Positions 5,257-5,277 of a stretch of DNA of 5,277 nucleotides are shown one piece after another. A program made the translations under genes and the position numbers. Location of the stretch: assembly GCA_900769985.1 (NCBI GenBank), contig CAAGIS010000059.1:1-5277 (forward strand), given 5' to 3'. The notes beneath the pieces are model-generated. The model did not search any database, was not told the DNA's origin, and worked only from the letters and a program-made list of their open reading frames with translations. Each line of letters opens with the position of its first letter. The first letter of the stretch is position 1. Origin of the DNA: Spirochaetia bacterium. GTDB taxonomy: Bacteria; Spirochaetota; Spirochaetia; Treponematales; Treponemataceae.

Positions 5257-5277
5257 CGTGGTATTTTTGACGCATAC
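5257..5277 (-). repeat. IS66 right terminal inverted repeat
   Basis: The reverse complement begins GTATGCGTCAAAAATACCAC and matches the left repeat at 17 of 21 positions. It ends exactly at the last base of the window, so the flanking target duplication is not visible. Confidence 0.9.

Larger units (their letters stand above)
2758..5277 (+). mobile_element. Complete IS66-family insertion sequence (2520 bp)
   Basis: The element runs from GTAAGCGTCAAA at 2758 to TTTGACGCATAC at 5277. It encodes the three IS66 proteins in the standard order tnpA-tnpB-tnpC, all apparently intact, and ends with two terminators. Its length is normal for the family. IS66 elements usually make an 8-bp target duplication. 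The left flank is AATCATCC (2750-2757), and the right flank starts just outside the window, so the duplication cannot be checked. The element lies 11 bases after the nuclease stop codon and does not itself break that reading frame. Confidence 0.95.

Overview
The window is an AT-rich stretch made almost entirely of mobile DNA. Strong purine-rich Shine-Dalgarno (SD) sequences, A/T-ending codons and the protein types point to a low-GC Firmicute, probably a clostridium; this is an inference from composition and style. There is no rRNA, tRNA or CRISPR array, and no gene is supported on the minus strand.

Layout. (1) Positions 1-1891 are the right part of an IS21-family element: the 3' portion of istA (the left edge of the window cuts it), an unrecognised 88-codon acidic ORF, and a complete istB, tightly overlapped. 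The element ends in two direct copies of GCATTTTTGTT followed by a terminal TTGACA. (2) Positions 1892-2746 are the rest of a DUF1016/YhcG-type PD-(D/E)XK nuclease gene. The IS21 element has cut off its 5' end, and a 7-bp tandem duplication (AAAAATG twice) shifts the frame between the N-terminal domain and the nuclease domain. Removing one copy restores a continuous reading frame. (3) Positions 2747-2757 hold what looks like the hairpin of that gene's terminator. (4) Positions 2758-5277 are a complete IS66-family element of 2520 bp with 21-bp imperfect inverted repeats (17/21 matching) at its exact ends. It encodes TnpA, TnpB and the DDE transposase TnpC, and two terminators follow tnpC.

How the genes work together. 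IstA (DDE transposase) and IstB (AAA+ ATPase partner) move the IS21 element. TnpA, TnpB and TnpC move the IS66 element. The nuclease gene is the damaged host or accessory locus that received both insertions.

The most interesting signal is regulatory and lies inside the IS66 element. The SDs of tnpA and tnpC each lie in the 3' arm of a long hairpin, and a candidate promoter overlaps the 5' arm or loop of each. A transcript entering from upstream would carry the whole hairpin and hide the SD. A transcript from the local promoter would start past the 5' arm and leave the SD free. This resembles the protection against read-through transcription known for IS10 and IS50, here apparently used twice in one element. 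The second interesting item is the well-translated-looking small gene between istA and istB.
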